The notes below the pieces were generated by a model. The model ran no database searches and had not been told where the DNA came from. It saw only the letters and a program-made list of their open reading frames with translations. Position numbers and translations under genes: made by a program. Positions 1-10,137 of a stretch of 64,000 bases of DNA are shown here, in pieces; within the stretch, counting starts at the first letter, position 1; each line of letters starts with the position of its first letter. The stretch comes from Prinsepia uniflora (lineage: Eukaryota; Streptophyta; Magnoliopsida; Rosales; Rosaceae), in the NCBI GenBank assembly GCA_032719365.1, contig CM064871.1:33763566-33827565 (forward strand). The letters are read 5' to 3'.

Positions 1-788
1 AGTTCCACCAGCAAAGGAAGATACACCATCCTCAGGTGTGCAACCGATCCTGCCAACTTCCTTCTAAGTGCATCCGCCACGACATTCGCCCTTCCTGGAT
101 GATACTCAATTGTAAAATTGTAGTCCTTGATCAGTTCTAACCACCGTTGCTGCTCATGTTCAGTTCCCTCTGAGTGAACAAACGCTTTAGACTCTGATGG
201 TCGGTGAATATCTTGCAAGTCACACCTTACAGATAATGTCTCTAGATCTTTAAAGCATAGACCAGCACTGCCAACTCCAAATCGTGCGTATGGTAGTTCA
301 GTTCATGTGCCTTTATCTGTCTCGATGCATAAGCGATAACTCTGCCATTTTGCATCAGCACGCAACCCTAACCCTGCAACGATGCGTCACTGTAGACTTC
401 CAACTTTCCGCTGTTAGCAGGTAATGCAAGGACAGGTACGGTAGTCAACCGATGTTTTAGTTCTTGAAAGCTCTGCTCGCACCGTTCATCCCAGACAAAT
501 CTCACCCCCTTTCAGGTCAATCGAGTCAATGGTGCAGAATTCCTGGAGAAACCCTCTACGAATCTCTGGTAGTATCCAGCTAATCCGACAAAACTCTGTA
601 CCTCAGTCATAGTCGTCGGTCTCGTCCAATTGGTCACAACTTCAGTCTTCTAGGGATCCACACTAATCCCATCAATCGATATGACATGCCCCAGAAAACC
701 GATGTTGTTCAGCCAAAATTGACACTTGCTCAGTTTGGCATACAACTACTGCTGTCTCAACTTCCCCAATACCATCCATAAGTGCTTC
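1..788 (-). pseudogene. RT C-terminus and RNase H remnant of the Tekay-type pol
   Basis: Conceptual translation of the minus strand shows the RT thumb/connection region (GFLGHVIS at about 685-710, FVGLAGYY at about 570-595) and an RNase H-like core (VYSDAS near 385-402, VIAYASRQ near 315-340). RNase H degrades the RNA strand during reverse transcription. A frameshift near 800 separates it from the upstream RT frame. Several in-frame stops follow, including one just after the YSDAS box, where GLGC would be usual. Further down (about 1-150) the frame shifts again before the tether to integrase. This is a decayed copy with no functional product expected. Confidence 0.8.
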
Positions 789-1734
789 TCATGGGCTCTG
801 GCATACAAGGATATCGTCGATGAATATGATCACGAACTTGTCCAAATATGATCGGAAGTCTCTGTTCATAAAATCCATGAATGCAGATGGTGCATTCGTC
901 AGCCCAAATGGCATCACCAAAAACTCGTAATGCCCATATCTCATCCGAAACGCTGTCTTCGAAACATCCTCCTCAGCTATCCTCATCTGATGATAACCTG
1001 ACCGTAAATCAATCTTAGAGAAGTACTGCGCCCCCCGTAGTTGGTCAAATAGGTCATCGATCCTGGGTAAGGGGAACTGGTTCCTTACTGTCGCCTTGTT
1101 GAGCTGTCGATAGTTCACACACAATCGGATGCTCCCCTCCTTCTTCTTCAAAAATAACACTGGTGCTCCCCACGGTGATGTGCTCGGTTGGATGAATCCC
1201 AGATCCACCAACTCCTCCAAATGAGTCTTAAGCTCTCGTAGCTCTGTCGGTGCCATCCAGTACAGTGCCTGTGAAATAGGTCGAGTACCAGGGAATAGTT
1301 CAATCATGAACTCAATCTCTCGATGTGGGGGTTAACCAGGTAGATCCTCCATAAACACATCTGGGAATTCTCGTATTACCGGTGTATCCTCGGCCTTCGG
1401 ATTATCTCCGTTCGACTGCACAACATGTGCCAGATAACCTTGGAAACCCTTCCGCAGCAATCTAGTCGCGGTAAGTGAGGAAATCATTTTAGGTAGCGAA
1501 CCGTCATGCTCTCCCTGAAAAGTAACTTCCGGTAAACCCTGACTCTGTAGGATCACTTGTCTACTACAACAGTCGATGAGCGAACCATTCTTCGACAACC
1601 AATCCATCCCCAAGATAACATCGAAATCGTGTATGTCCATGACAATCAGATCCGCTGGCAGATCTACATCCTGTACTCTCACTGGAAAACGTCGCAATAC
1701 TTGGTTCACTATGTATATAACCCCCATAGGTGTA
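789..1734 (-). pseudogene. Protease C-terminal half plus reverse transcriptase (Ty3/gypsy pol)
   Basis: One minus-strand frame carries the second half of the retropepsin domain (DVILGMDWLS at about 1590-1620), a linker, then RT. RT motifs in order are GAPVLFLKKK, LCVNYRQLNKAT, FSKIDLRSGYHQ, FLVMPFGLTNAP and the catalytic FIDDIL box (the two Asp codons lie at 813-818). A single in-frame stop at 1332-1334, just after DVFMEDLPG, separates the PR and RT parts. The RT frame closes at 789 through a frameshift shortly after the DDIL box. RT copies the element RNA into DNA. The RT sequence is best matched from memory to Tekay/Del chromoviruses. The 5' part of the protease lies 1.9 kb away, at 3675-3999, because of an insertion. 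Confidence 0.9.
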
Positions 1735-1899
1735 CCAACTGACTATGCTCAAACTACGCATTAAATTAAACATGTAATTCGAGTGTTATGCAATTTAAAC
1801 CCTTTTTGTGTAGATGTAGTATTGATAAATAGGGATCGTTCTTAACCGGGGAAATTAGGGAACATTAATAATATGTTAGTGGAGTATGAATAAAAGAAT

Positions 1900-2175
1900 A
1901 ATGAATTAGAGAATTAAATAATAAAAGAATTAAACAATCAAAGAATTAATAAATTAAAGAATAGATGAGCAAGATAATAATGAATTAATGAATTACAAAG
2001 AATTAATAAATTAACGAATTAAAGAATGAAATAATAGAAGAATAAAGGACTTAGTTAATCAAAGAATAAAGGAATTAATTAATCAAAGAATCAATAAATT
2101 AAATAATAAAGGAATGAAAGAATAAAAGCATCAAAGAATAAAAGAATAAAGAATAAAAGAATAAAGAATAAACAA
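1900..2175. repeat. Degenerate AT-rich tandem repeat (AAAGAATTAATAAATT-like)
   Basis: About 275 bases made mostly of variants of AAAGAATTAA, AAAGAATAAA and AATTAATAAATT, with no fixed period. It lies in the left part of the TG...CA insertion. It is low-complexity DNA with no coding signal. Confidence 0.75.
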
Positions 2176-2382
2176 GGGGGGTTTTGAAGAGGTTTGTAAT
2201 TATGTAAATAAGTAAAAGCATAGATAAACTCATTCTATTTCTATTCTAACTTATGCACAAAGTAGACTTCCCGTAAACACAAACTTCAACAACATACTAC
2301 AATTGCAAATATTTGAATTAATCACGAAATTATACCTTCACAAACTCATATTTCTTCATACATCATTCATATTATAAATGCA

Positions 2383-2747
2383 CCGAACAGCGGATTTTTA
2401 CTTATAATATAATTACCTTAAGTTTGTGATTTAATGCGCCGAACAGCGGTCATACATTAAATCTCTCCAAATCTACTCTAAATGCCCCGAACAACGGATC
2501 AACATTTAGTTTCGAAATGAAGTTTAAGCTCTAAAATGTAAGAAGTAAATGATTTTTAGAAAGTAAAACACATGGAGATTATACTCAATTTTCACAAAAG
2601 ATAGGAAGGAGAAACCAATACATATATTGCATTATAATTAGAACCAATAACAAATAAAAGAGTTTAAGAGAATGGAGAGCAAATGTTACACTTTTCAGAT
2701 TGGATGAGAACAATGGATTGTTTTTCACAAGGAACACTGAACAGCGG
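2383..2747. repeat. Recurring CCGAACAGCGG motif in the insertion
   Basis: CCGAACAGCGG occurs at 2383-2393 and 2439-2449. A one-base variant, CCGAACAACGG, lies at 2487-2497, and a further variant, CTGAACAGCGG, at 2737-2747. The first three are preceded by (A/T)AATGC and spaced 56 and 48 bp apart. The CCG/CGG ends could pair. This is probably a decayed tandem duplication in an LTR; its function is unknown. Confidence 0.6.
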
Positions 2748-3674
2748 CTGGAACCTTATGAAGATGGAAGAAGATTAAACAAGGAAATTCGGACTTGAAC
2801 TCTCAAAATTGTATTGGAACTATTTTGCCAAGATTTCTCCTAAAAGAAGCTCAATTTTGTGCTACTTGGAAGTGTTTTCAACAAGTGAAATCAACTCCTA
2901 ATTATAGGTGGAGAAAGCTACCCAAAAATAATATAAAAATACAATAAAAAAAATGGAATAATGGAATGATGAGTAATAAAGATTTGTGATGATGTTTAGA
3001 GGTGGTTTGAGTTGTAAAGTTGTAAAATTGGGTTGGAAAGTTGTTGGAAGGTGGCTGGTAATTGAGTGGAGGTCTGCTGGAAAATAGGGCAGGAAATTTC
3101 GGTGGCTGGCTGCTGAATTGGAGAGCTGCAGCTCGGCAGGTGCGCGCTGAAGAGAGGAGAAGCGGATCGGGACGCGCGCGCCGAATGGTGGAAGAGCAGT
3201 TCGGCCGGCGCCTGTCGACGGGTCCTCTGGGCTGCAGGGAAAACGCTGGGCTGACACGCGACGCGGGCCTGGAGGAATTGGGCTGACACGGGCCTGGGCT
3301 GGAGGAAGCTGGGCCGCACGGGCCTGGGCTGCGACGCCTGTGGGCTGGACAGCTGGGCTGCATGCGGGCTGGACCTTCTGGTAAATGGGTTGGGCTGCAG
3401 AAAACAATTGGGTTTGGGCTGTATTAATTAATTTAATTAAAATATAACTAAATTAATTATTCCACCGAATTTCGTCCATATTTTATTCGTTATAATTCCG
3501 ATCGAAACGATTCTTTCGCCAAAAATACTCCAAATTACAACCTTTATTTTTCTAAACATAAAAATCACAAAATAATTTATTTTATCAATTTATTTAATAT
3601 TTTAATATTAAAAGTCAAGTATAAAGGGTATAAAATAATATAAAATAATGCTTATTTAACGTCCTATCACCAAC

Positions 3675-3999
3675 TCCCATCTCACTATATATTGTTGATA
3701 TCTCCTAATCCAACATACCCCGCACAGCTCCGTGAAATAAACGAATGTGTAGCCCCGACATCCATTAACACACGAACAAAAAGGTTAGAAATATAATGTG
3801 TACCGTTAACAACACCGGGTGCCGCCCTGGCCTGCCGATCCTTCACTGCAAATACCCGAGCTCGTGGTCCAGCAGCCTGTCCCCATCCACGTTCTCCCCG
3901 ATCCTCACTACGGGCTCCGCTCTGTCCCCAGCCTCCGACAGTGTTAGAAGCCAAACTCTGCACTACACTGGTGCCTCCAGCATCGTTGTCCCTGGACAA
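3675..3999 (-). pseudogene. Gag C-terminal tail and N-terminal half of the retropepsin protease
   Basis: A minus-strand frame follows directly from the gag zinc knuckle and reaches the protease active-site region at 3735-3765, reading VLMDVGATHSFIS. Retropepsins carry D-T/S-G here; this copy has D-V-G (Asp codon 3760-3762), so it is probably inactive even apart from the split. The stretch between knuckle and protease is Gly/Arg/Ala-rich, as in plant Ty3 gag tails. The frame stops just inside the former junction. The continuing protease is at 1332-1734, beyond the insertion at 1740-3669. Confidence 0.85.
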
Positions 4000-4862
4000 A
4001 GTTTGGCAATCGTGGGCATAGTGCCCCGATCCTCCGCAAGCAAAACAGTTAACTGTCTACCGCCTGTCCGCAGATCCACTAGATGCACCACTCCATGATG
4101 AAAGCTGTCATGATCCAAGCCTCGCTCCTAATCTCTGAGGGCTCCCATATCGACCAGACCAGCCACGACCTCGCGAAGAAGATGGTGACCCTCTGTAATG
4201 TCTTCCTTTCGAGCCCCGATGGCTCATGGGTCCAAGGTATGGGAGATCCTGACGTCGCCCCTCACCCGAAGACTGTCGTGCCTGGTGTGCAGCCAGACTG
4301 GCCTTGACACGAACAGCTGTGTCGACGGTGTCCCTAAAAGTAGCATAACTGGTAGCTGTCTCACCTGCCCGGATATCCCCTTGGAGTCCAAGCTCAAACC
4401 GCTGACACTTATCCTCTTCTGTGCTCACAAAGGCTACTGCGAATCGAGATAGCCTTACAAAGGTCTGCTAATAATCCATCACTGACATATCACCTTGTTC
4501 AAGCCGTAGAAACTTTGCCTCACAGGTAGTGTGAAAGGATCGTGGGTAGTACTGGTCCATGAATCTCGCACAAAAGACCTCCCAAGTAGTAGTGTGAACG
4601 GACCAACCCGACATCTCCAGGCCATACCAATACTGGTAGGCCCCGCCTTCCAGTAGGAAGGGCAATGCATCACAGTAAAGATCCTTTCCCATCTAGCTAT
4701 CCATTTGTGAGCTTCCTTGGGGTTTGATGCCCCACTGAAATGTGTGGCTCCCAAACGTTGAGCCCGTTCGATACTCGCACACTCCATTTCTCTAGCTACT
4801 TCCTCGTCAATCCGGGCTTGAGGAATTCTCCTTGGAGGCATAACCAACTGTTTAAGAGGCAT
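4000..4862 (-). pseudogene. Gag polyprotein remnant with CCHC zinc knuckle
   Basis: The minus strand encodes a retrotransposon gag. It starts near MPPRR (about 4841), then reads THFSGASNPKEAHKWI, a shifted block with FCARFMDQYYPRSF and EAKFLRLEQGDMSVMDY (the usual plant gag core), then another shifted block. It ends in a perfect CX2CX4HX4C knuckle (CFACGGSGHYAHDC, 4006-4047). Gag packages element RNA into virus-like particles. At least two frameshifts (about 4690 and 4440-4470) break the frame. The start is 79 bases or more inside the primer site, a normal leader for this group. Confidence 0.85.
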
Positions 4863-4940
4863 AGATTAGATAACAACATCTTCAAACGTCGAAAGTATCA
4901 AGTACTGACCGCTAGTCTAGCATGCTGACCACAACCTAGT

Positions 4941-4952
4941 GCTCTGATACCA
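4941..4952 (-). other. Primer-binding site (tRNA-Met type)
   Basis: GCTCTGATACCA on the plus strand is the reverse complement of TGGTATCAGAGC, the plant initiator-tRNA-Met primer site. It sits three bases from the LTR edge at 4956 and fixes the element's orientation as minus strand. Confidence 0.95.
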
Positions 4953-6279
4953 TGTTGACAGGACCCATCCCAATCCCCCTAGGACAACACGGGGACATGC
5001 CTAGCTCCCGTCTGACACCCAATTATAACATGCCAATCTTACCCTTAATAAATTCTAATGCATAAATATCCATAATAAAGTCATACATAAAATCCGAATA
5101 CAAATAGTATTAGACAAGGGATAGTTTCCAAATTCAGGGTATTGAGCACGACTCTAAGATACTCTACGTGTCAACCTACCCAGAAGTGGGGTTCAGGTGC
5201 GCAACGTAAACCTATGCCTCTGTCTCGTGATCCTTGTTTGCCTCAATAGCACGGCCTGGAGGGGTCAGTAAAACAGTAAGGGTGAGTGTGTTGAAACTCA
5301 AAGTTTTATAAAACAGTTCATCATAACGAAAACATATAGTTTTACCCCTCCGTTTTCCAAACATGCATGCATCAGTATCAAAAACCATAATATCATATCA
5401 TATAAGCATAAGCAGAATAACATAATCATAATCATAGCTTCAGTACTGCACTATACATCCCCATCCTTGACATCCCATATGTCTGACGTCCCAGACACCT
5501 AATAAGGTCACAGTCCCAAGGCTACGAGTGCCGCTGGAGGTCTCAATCCCGAGTCCAAATCCCGAACCCAGTCCGGGTATGGCATCCCAGATGCCGGACC
5601 TCCCAGACGTCTAATATATGCAATCCTACTCTTGAGTCACTCTACGGCCCGGTCTCTCCATAGAATGACCCCTCGTAGGTAATGCGCTGTGACCACTCCG
5701 GGGTACCGCTATCGGAAGGAGACAGTATAACTAGGGTAAGTCTTTACAGTGCAGAACTGAAAGAACCATCAATATACGTAACCGAGTCTCAAATAGTGTA
5801 TAAACAACCAGAAGGGTCTCATGCCCAAAACCTCGTAATACGTACAAGAATCATAATTCATGGCATTTCAAATATCTTCATATAATATAATACTCAAAAC
5901 ATTTATGCATGTAAGTGTTACACGAAATCAAAGGCCCATTCACAGTGTAATCCATATGCAAATCCGAGCGTATAACCCTGCCTTGGTGCAATTGTACGAT
6001 TCATGTCATGTCCAAAGTACACGTAAAGGTCACTACAAGTCCCTACTATTCAACCATGAAACCCTAGACTGAAACCTGCCTGGGAAAACGGTCCAAACAC
6101 ACTTATCGAGGCAATAAACGCTATTTTGACCAGCTTATCGATCTTTGATCGACACGAAACCACCATCATTGGATCCAGATCGTCGAAACCTAAAGAATGG
6201 TGGTGGTTCCACCGAAAACACTGTTCACACGTGCCCCCACGCAGCGGTCAACGCTGGAACAGTAACTGATGACATCATC

Positions 6280-6610
6280 ACCGACCTCACTACTGATGTC
6301 ATCTGACAGCTGTCAGGTATGACATGTCAGACTCTGACAGATGCCACGTGTCGACATATGATTGGTCCAGGTCACAGCTTGTCAGTGCCACGAGTTAGCT
6401 CAAACAAGTGCCACGTGTCAGCACGACACTGGTCTACATCACTGACATGTCAGTGACACGTGGCAGCTCTTGATTGGGCTACGTCACTGATATGTCAGTA
6501 CTGACTGTGCACTGACATGTGACACATGATGGATGCTGATTGGGCCACGTACTCTGACAGGTCTGACATGATGACGTCAGCATGCTGACGTCAACATCCC
6601 CTACCACGTG
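6280..6610 (-). promoter_or_regulatory. Cluster of G-boxes, TGACGTCA sites and CTGACATGTCAG palindromes in the LTR
   Basis: CACGTG occurs at 6345, 6412, 6457 and 6605. CACTGACATGTCAGTG at 6440-6455 is a perfect 16-bp palindrome. A perfect 22-bp palindrome at 6572-6593 has TGACGTCA (a bZIP C-box/CRE core) at each end. Many further TGACATGTCA and CTGACAG copies fill the interval. In plants, CACGTG and TGACGTCA cores are bound by bZIP and bHLH factors (known). That the LTR responds to them is inference. Confidence 0.6.
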
Positions 6611-6957
6611 ACGGGTCAACCCGGAAGTCTTCAACTAGGTTGCACAGACCCGCGGCTTGACCCGACCACCATAAGCAAATGTGGGAATCACAAGTTCCAT
6701 TTTTGGTTCAAAATGACGGTTTCGGGTTTCGAACATTCTTACCTCTCCGCTGTGGTTCCGTCGTGGTTCTACCTCCCAAAGGCATCACCTGCTCATCCTG
6801 GTAAGTTCCTTAGTCTCTCTCTCAGTCGGTCACGGTGGTTAGTGCAGGGAGGTCGGGTTTGGGGTGGTCAAGTTACGGGTGTGTGTTTTTAATTAGGCAG
6901 ACAGGTGTGGGTGTGTTTGTGAGTGACGGCCAATGAGGAAGGAGAAAGGGTGAGTTT

Positions 6958-6967
6958 CCTTTATATA
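6958..6967 (-). promoter_or_regulatory. Candidate TATA box of the Tekay-type LTR
   Basis: The minus strand reads TATATAAAGG, with GATTGGC (a CCAAT-type core) about 10 bases upstream. It lies 346-355 bases inside the LTR start at 7313. The G-box cluster lies downstream of it, so another start site, for example near the AT-rich stretch at 5875-5890, cannot be excluded. Confidence 0.4.
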
Positions 6968-7318
6968 ATAGCCAATCACATGCATCCATCTCAACCCTAG
7001 CTGACGGATGAGAGACACTTGTCACTCATCCAAGTGTCCCTCACCTACTTTTCAACTAATTCAAATATTAATTAATTATCACGGTTTTCGAGGTGCGATT
7101 TACCTATTTTTCGCTTTTGAGACCATAACTTTCCCGTACGAAGTCCGATTTCGACGAGTCGCCAGTCTACGGACTCGTGACGTCTCAATCTATGTCACGG
7201 TCATGGTTCAAAGTCCAAAATAGTTCCTGAGTCAAAAGTCAACTTTTTCCCCCACTAAGGGAAAATGGTAATTTCATGTTAAAATATTATTTACAAAAGT
7301 TCGGGGTGTTACACTTCG

Positions 7319-7736
7319 CCAAACAAACAACCTAGCGTTAAGCTCAAAGTAGCATAGGTTGACGACATCCGATTGGCTTACTTACTGTTCAGCCAACCAA
7401 ATCAGAAACACTCCTCAGGACCACACAAGGACGCATGTTAGCTTCTGGGAATTAATCCCACATGGAACTATTTCATCAATAGCATTTAATGCTACCATGA
7501 ATACAAGGGTACTTCCCCTTCAAAAGGTAATGACAATCTTGCCCTTACACTACCTAAATTACTACAGTACCCTCAACAATTAATCTTATTTAAGCATTGG
7601 ACACTATTTGGCCAGCACCACCTTGGTACTCCTTTACTCTTACTTCTCCCTACGCAAGTCCCGCCACCACAAGAAGAGTATCTGAAGGAGTCCAACGAGC
7701 CGAGTCTAAGTTGGTCCATTTATTGCATCAAGAGTT
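7319..7736 (+). repeat. 3' remnant of the TAT-type 5' LTR
   Basis: Non-coding DNA between the Tekay insertion point and the primer-like site. It contains the pyrimidine-rich stretch near 7610-7660 and ends about at CATCAAGAGT before the primer site. The LTR start is not visible because the Tekay element cuts it. The boundary is inferred from the primer site. Confidence 0.55.
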
Positions 7737-7754
7737 TGGCATCGTCTGTGAGAA
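7737..7754 (+). other. TAT-type primer-binding site
   Basis: TGGCATCGTCTGTGAGAA is close to the TGGCGCCGTCTGTGGGAA sequence that follows the 5' LTR in many plant TAT elements (recalled family feature). It marks the LTR/internal junction and the plus-strand orientation. Confidence 0.6.
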
Positions 7755-7815
7755 TTCTAAAACAACCTCCCATGATTTCATTTACCACCTCGGCCATTCC
7801 AAGTGCTCCAGCACC

Positions 7816-8565
7816 ATGTTAGACGAACAAGATGAAGGAAAACTCACTCACACCCTATTCCTACAAAGGAAAATGCGAGAAAACAACCATGAAGCCTACA
7901 TACAAACATTGGAAGACCTCTTACGGGAGGTGGCTGAAGTCAAAGCTCATAGTGCCAAGATCGGCGCCAAAAACCAAGTTCTTGTAGAATAGTATGGGAA
8001 CACCATTGCCATCGCGGAGATGTCCCAACGCGAGCGCTGTCGAGGCAAGGCTTTGGCCGACCAAGTCCTGGCCGACCAGACTGTGGCCAACCACACCCTA
8101 AATTCTCAAGCTGTGATTGAATGAGCGTCATCTGATAGATCAATGAGGCAATAGGCCAAAGCTAACCCCACCACTTCCAAATGACTCATCATCTAACCTT
8201 TCAACGTTTCTGGTCCCTCCCAACCAAGGATCTACCGAGATGCCTACGAACTAGTGGAAGACCGCCAAATGGAGATGGAACCTATATGACTAACGTATTA
8301 GATTTCTGATCACATGCCCGTAGGATAATGCCCCTTTTTTAACTTGCACGGTCAATACGCAATGAGATACACCTTCGGCCGAGTAATCAAGAATAAGCAT
8401 CAGTCAGCCCATAGGCCCAAGCCTCGACAAAGGAAGAATAATTGAGAAGTGTTGTATGAGACAAACTCAACAATAGGAAGTTATTCCTATGGACGGAGAA
8501 TGAGCAAAGTCTGCCAGGACAGAAGTACTAGCTGAATGGAAGACTAGTCTCATCAGTTAGCCTTT
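7816..8565 (+). pseudogene. TAT-type gag, N-terminal part
   Basis: It starts at the ATG at 7816 (MLDEQDEGK) about 60 bases after the primer site. A charged, heptad-like segment (MRENNHEAYIQTLEDLLREV) is typical of the coiled-coil start of TAT gag proteins. The frame stops at 7992. The same reading then continues past stops, with a repetitive ALADQVLADQTVA segment near 8050-8090, until element C interrupts at 8571. Gag continues at 38131. Identification rests on position between primer site and gag core rather than on a strong motif. Confidence 0.55.
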
Positions 8566-10137
8566 CAAAATGACACGACCCATCCCAATCCGCCCGGGAT
8601 TAATGTGGGATGTGCCATGCTCCCGTCTGACACGAAGTGTCAGATAAGGGATAACTCAATTCTCAGCTTTTTCAGGGCTTCCAGAGCACGTAAGGATCCA
8701 TGGAGGAGTGCGATGTCTCGGTCACTGCTACAGCCCGCATCCGTGATCAACCTGAAGGGCATTAAAACCATTTAAAATCTGTGAGTGGACGAAAAATCAA
8801 TAATTTAATAAAAACACATTTCGTAAAGAAACATTTATGCCCTTCACTAAAAAGTATGCATGCAATCGAAAACCAATAATCAAACCATTTAGGTTAATTA
8901 ACTCATTAGGGCCTTAGACCAAAACCATAAATCCAAGTAAGTGGGAACTCAACCCAAAACCGTAAATCCAAACCATGTGGGTCCCTGCCCAAATCCATTA
9001 ACACCGAAAACCAAAACATAAATCCAATAAATCCGAAATTCAAATACATAATCTAGTAAAGCCATAAATCACAATTCCATCCAATACCATTATGTACCAA
9101 TCATCGGCATCCCATATGTCTGGCGTCCCAGACGCCAGACGTCCAAGATGTCATGTCACGTTCCAAGCTACGCGTGCTACCCAGGGTCTCAACCTGAGTC
9201 AATCTCTAACATTCCAGATGTCTAACGTCCTAGACGTCTAGGAATCCTGCTCCTGAGTCTCTATAAGGTTTGGTCGCTCCATGTAGTGACCCCTCGCAAG
9301 CAATGCACCGTGACTACTGCATCGTTCCAGACGACTGGAGGAGACAATCCATAGATATAAGGATGGTATATGGAAAACCATTTAATAAATCATCTCAAAC
9401 CGTTCAACTAGGCATACGCCCAGGATTTCCATAAACCAATCGTAATCCAAAAATCCGATTTCTCAAATCCAAAACCATTTATCCAAATCCATTTATGGGT
9501 CCCTGACCCGAAATCACATTCATAAAACACAACTGGGCCTCATGCCCGATTTCATAAACCAACTGGACCCCTGTCATGATGCCTCATTCAATCAAATGCA
9601 CTCCAAGTCCGATAGTTCGTAAACCAAATGGGTCTCAAGCCCGATTCCATATTTCCAAATAAAAATTCATACCATTGAACCATTATTAAAATCATAAACA
9701 TTTCGAAATACGTGCAAATATATAAATCACCAATACCACAATAATCATCATAAAAATCACATATGTAAAACATATAAAACAGTTATGCATGCATCACAGT
9801 TTACAAAACAATGTTCACTCACAGACCGTCCTACACTACTACCTCGATACACGTGTCATAAGCCCTTCCGAGCCACATCACTATCAATGGGACTTCGAAA
9901 CCTGTCCAAACCATTCTATAGGGTTACTAACTACCTCATTAACCACTCATTAAATCCACGTAATTTTCTCGAATTTTTAAACATATTTTACATAGGCCTT
10001 AAACCTTCGGACACACAAAACTACCACGAAACGGTGCCCGATCGACTTGAAACAAGTCCCTAAATGTCCGTTACATCGAATAGATGAAAACACATGTTGA
10101 ACACTTCCCCCAAAAAGCCCACCACGTGTCCCCACGG

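Larger units (their letters stand above)
1740..3669. mobile_element. 1.93-kb TG...CA insertion inside the protease (probable solo LTR)
   Basis: The insertion is defined by a perfect 5-bp duplication, CCAAC, at 1735-1739 and 3670-3674, and by TG...CA termini (TGACTATGCTC at the left end, GTCCTATCA at the right). Removing it rejoins the protease after the GLGD box to the block beginning VIYIVNQVLRR, as in intact relatives. The interior is very AT-rich on the left and GC-rich at about 3060-3390, with no transposon domain. I see no second copy of its ends inside, so a solo LTR of another family is the simplest reading. TG...CA ends give no orientation. The open frames around 2898-3407 are low-complexity and proline/serine-rich, and do not look like a conserved protein. 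Confidence 0.8.
1..7313 (-). mobile_element. Partial Ty3/gypsy (Tekay/Del-type) retrotransposon, 5' half
   Basis: Minus-strand LTR retrotransposon that runs off the left edge. Read from the right it has a 5' LTR (4956-7313), a primer site, then gag, protease, RT and RNase H remnants; integrase and the 3' LTR would lie outside the window. The RT motifs and long LTR place it in the Tekay/Del chromovirus group (family knowledge; clade inferred by eye). Frameshifts and stops break every domain, so it is not autonomous now. The five bases after the LTR (7314-7318, CTTCG) are the expected TSD, but the partner is out of view. It cuts into a TAT-type LTR that resumes at 7319. Its LTR ends match those of the non-coding elements A, B and C, so its relatives may have mobilised them. 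Confidence 0.9.
4956..7313 (-). repeat. 5' LTR of the Tekay-type element (2358 bp)
   Basis: On the plus strand it runs from TGACAGGACCCATCCC to GGGGTGTTACA, that is, TG...CA read on either strand. The right end is followed by CTTCG (7314-7318). It contains mini-inverted repeats such as GGCATC-CCA-GATGCC near 5580, conserved ATGCATG blocks, a dense palindrome and G-box cluster (6280-6610), and a TATA-like box (6958-6967). The termini closely match those of elements A-D, which supports shared mobilisation. Confidence 0.92.

Noticed and set aside
2898..3407. Proline/serine-rich minus-strand frame of 169 residues
   Set aside because: Low-complexity, with three overlapping frames open at once in a GC-rich LTR-like block; no start context or domain.
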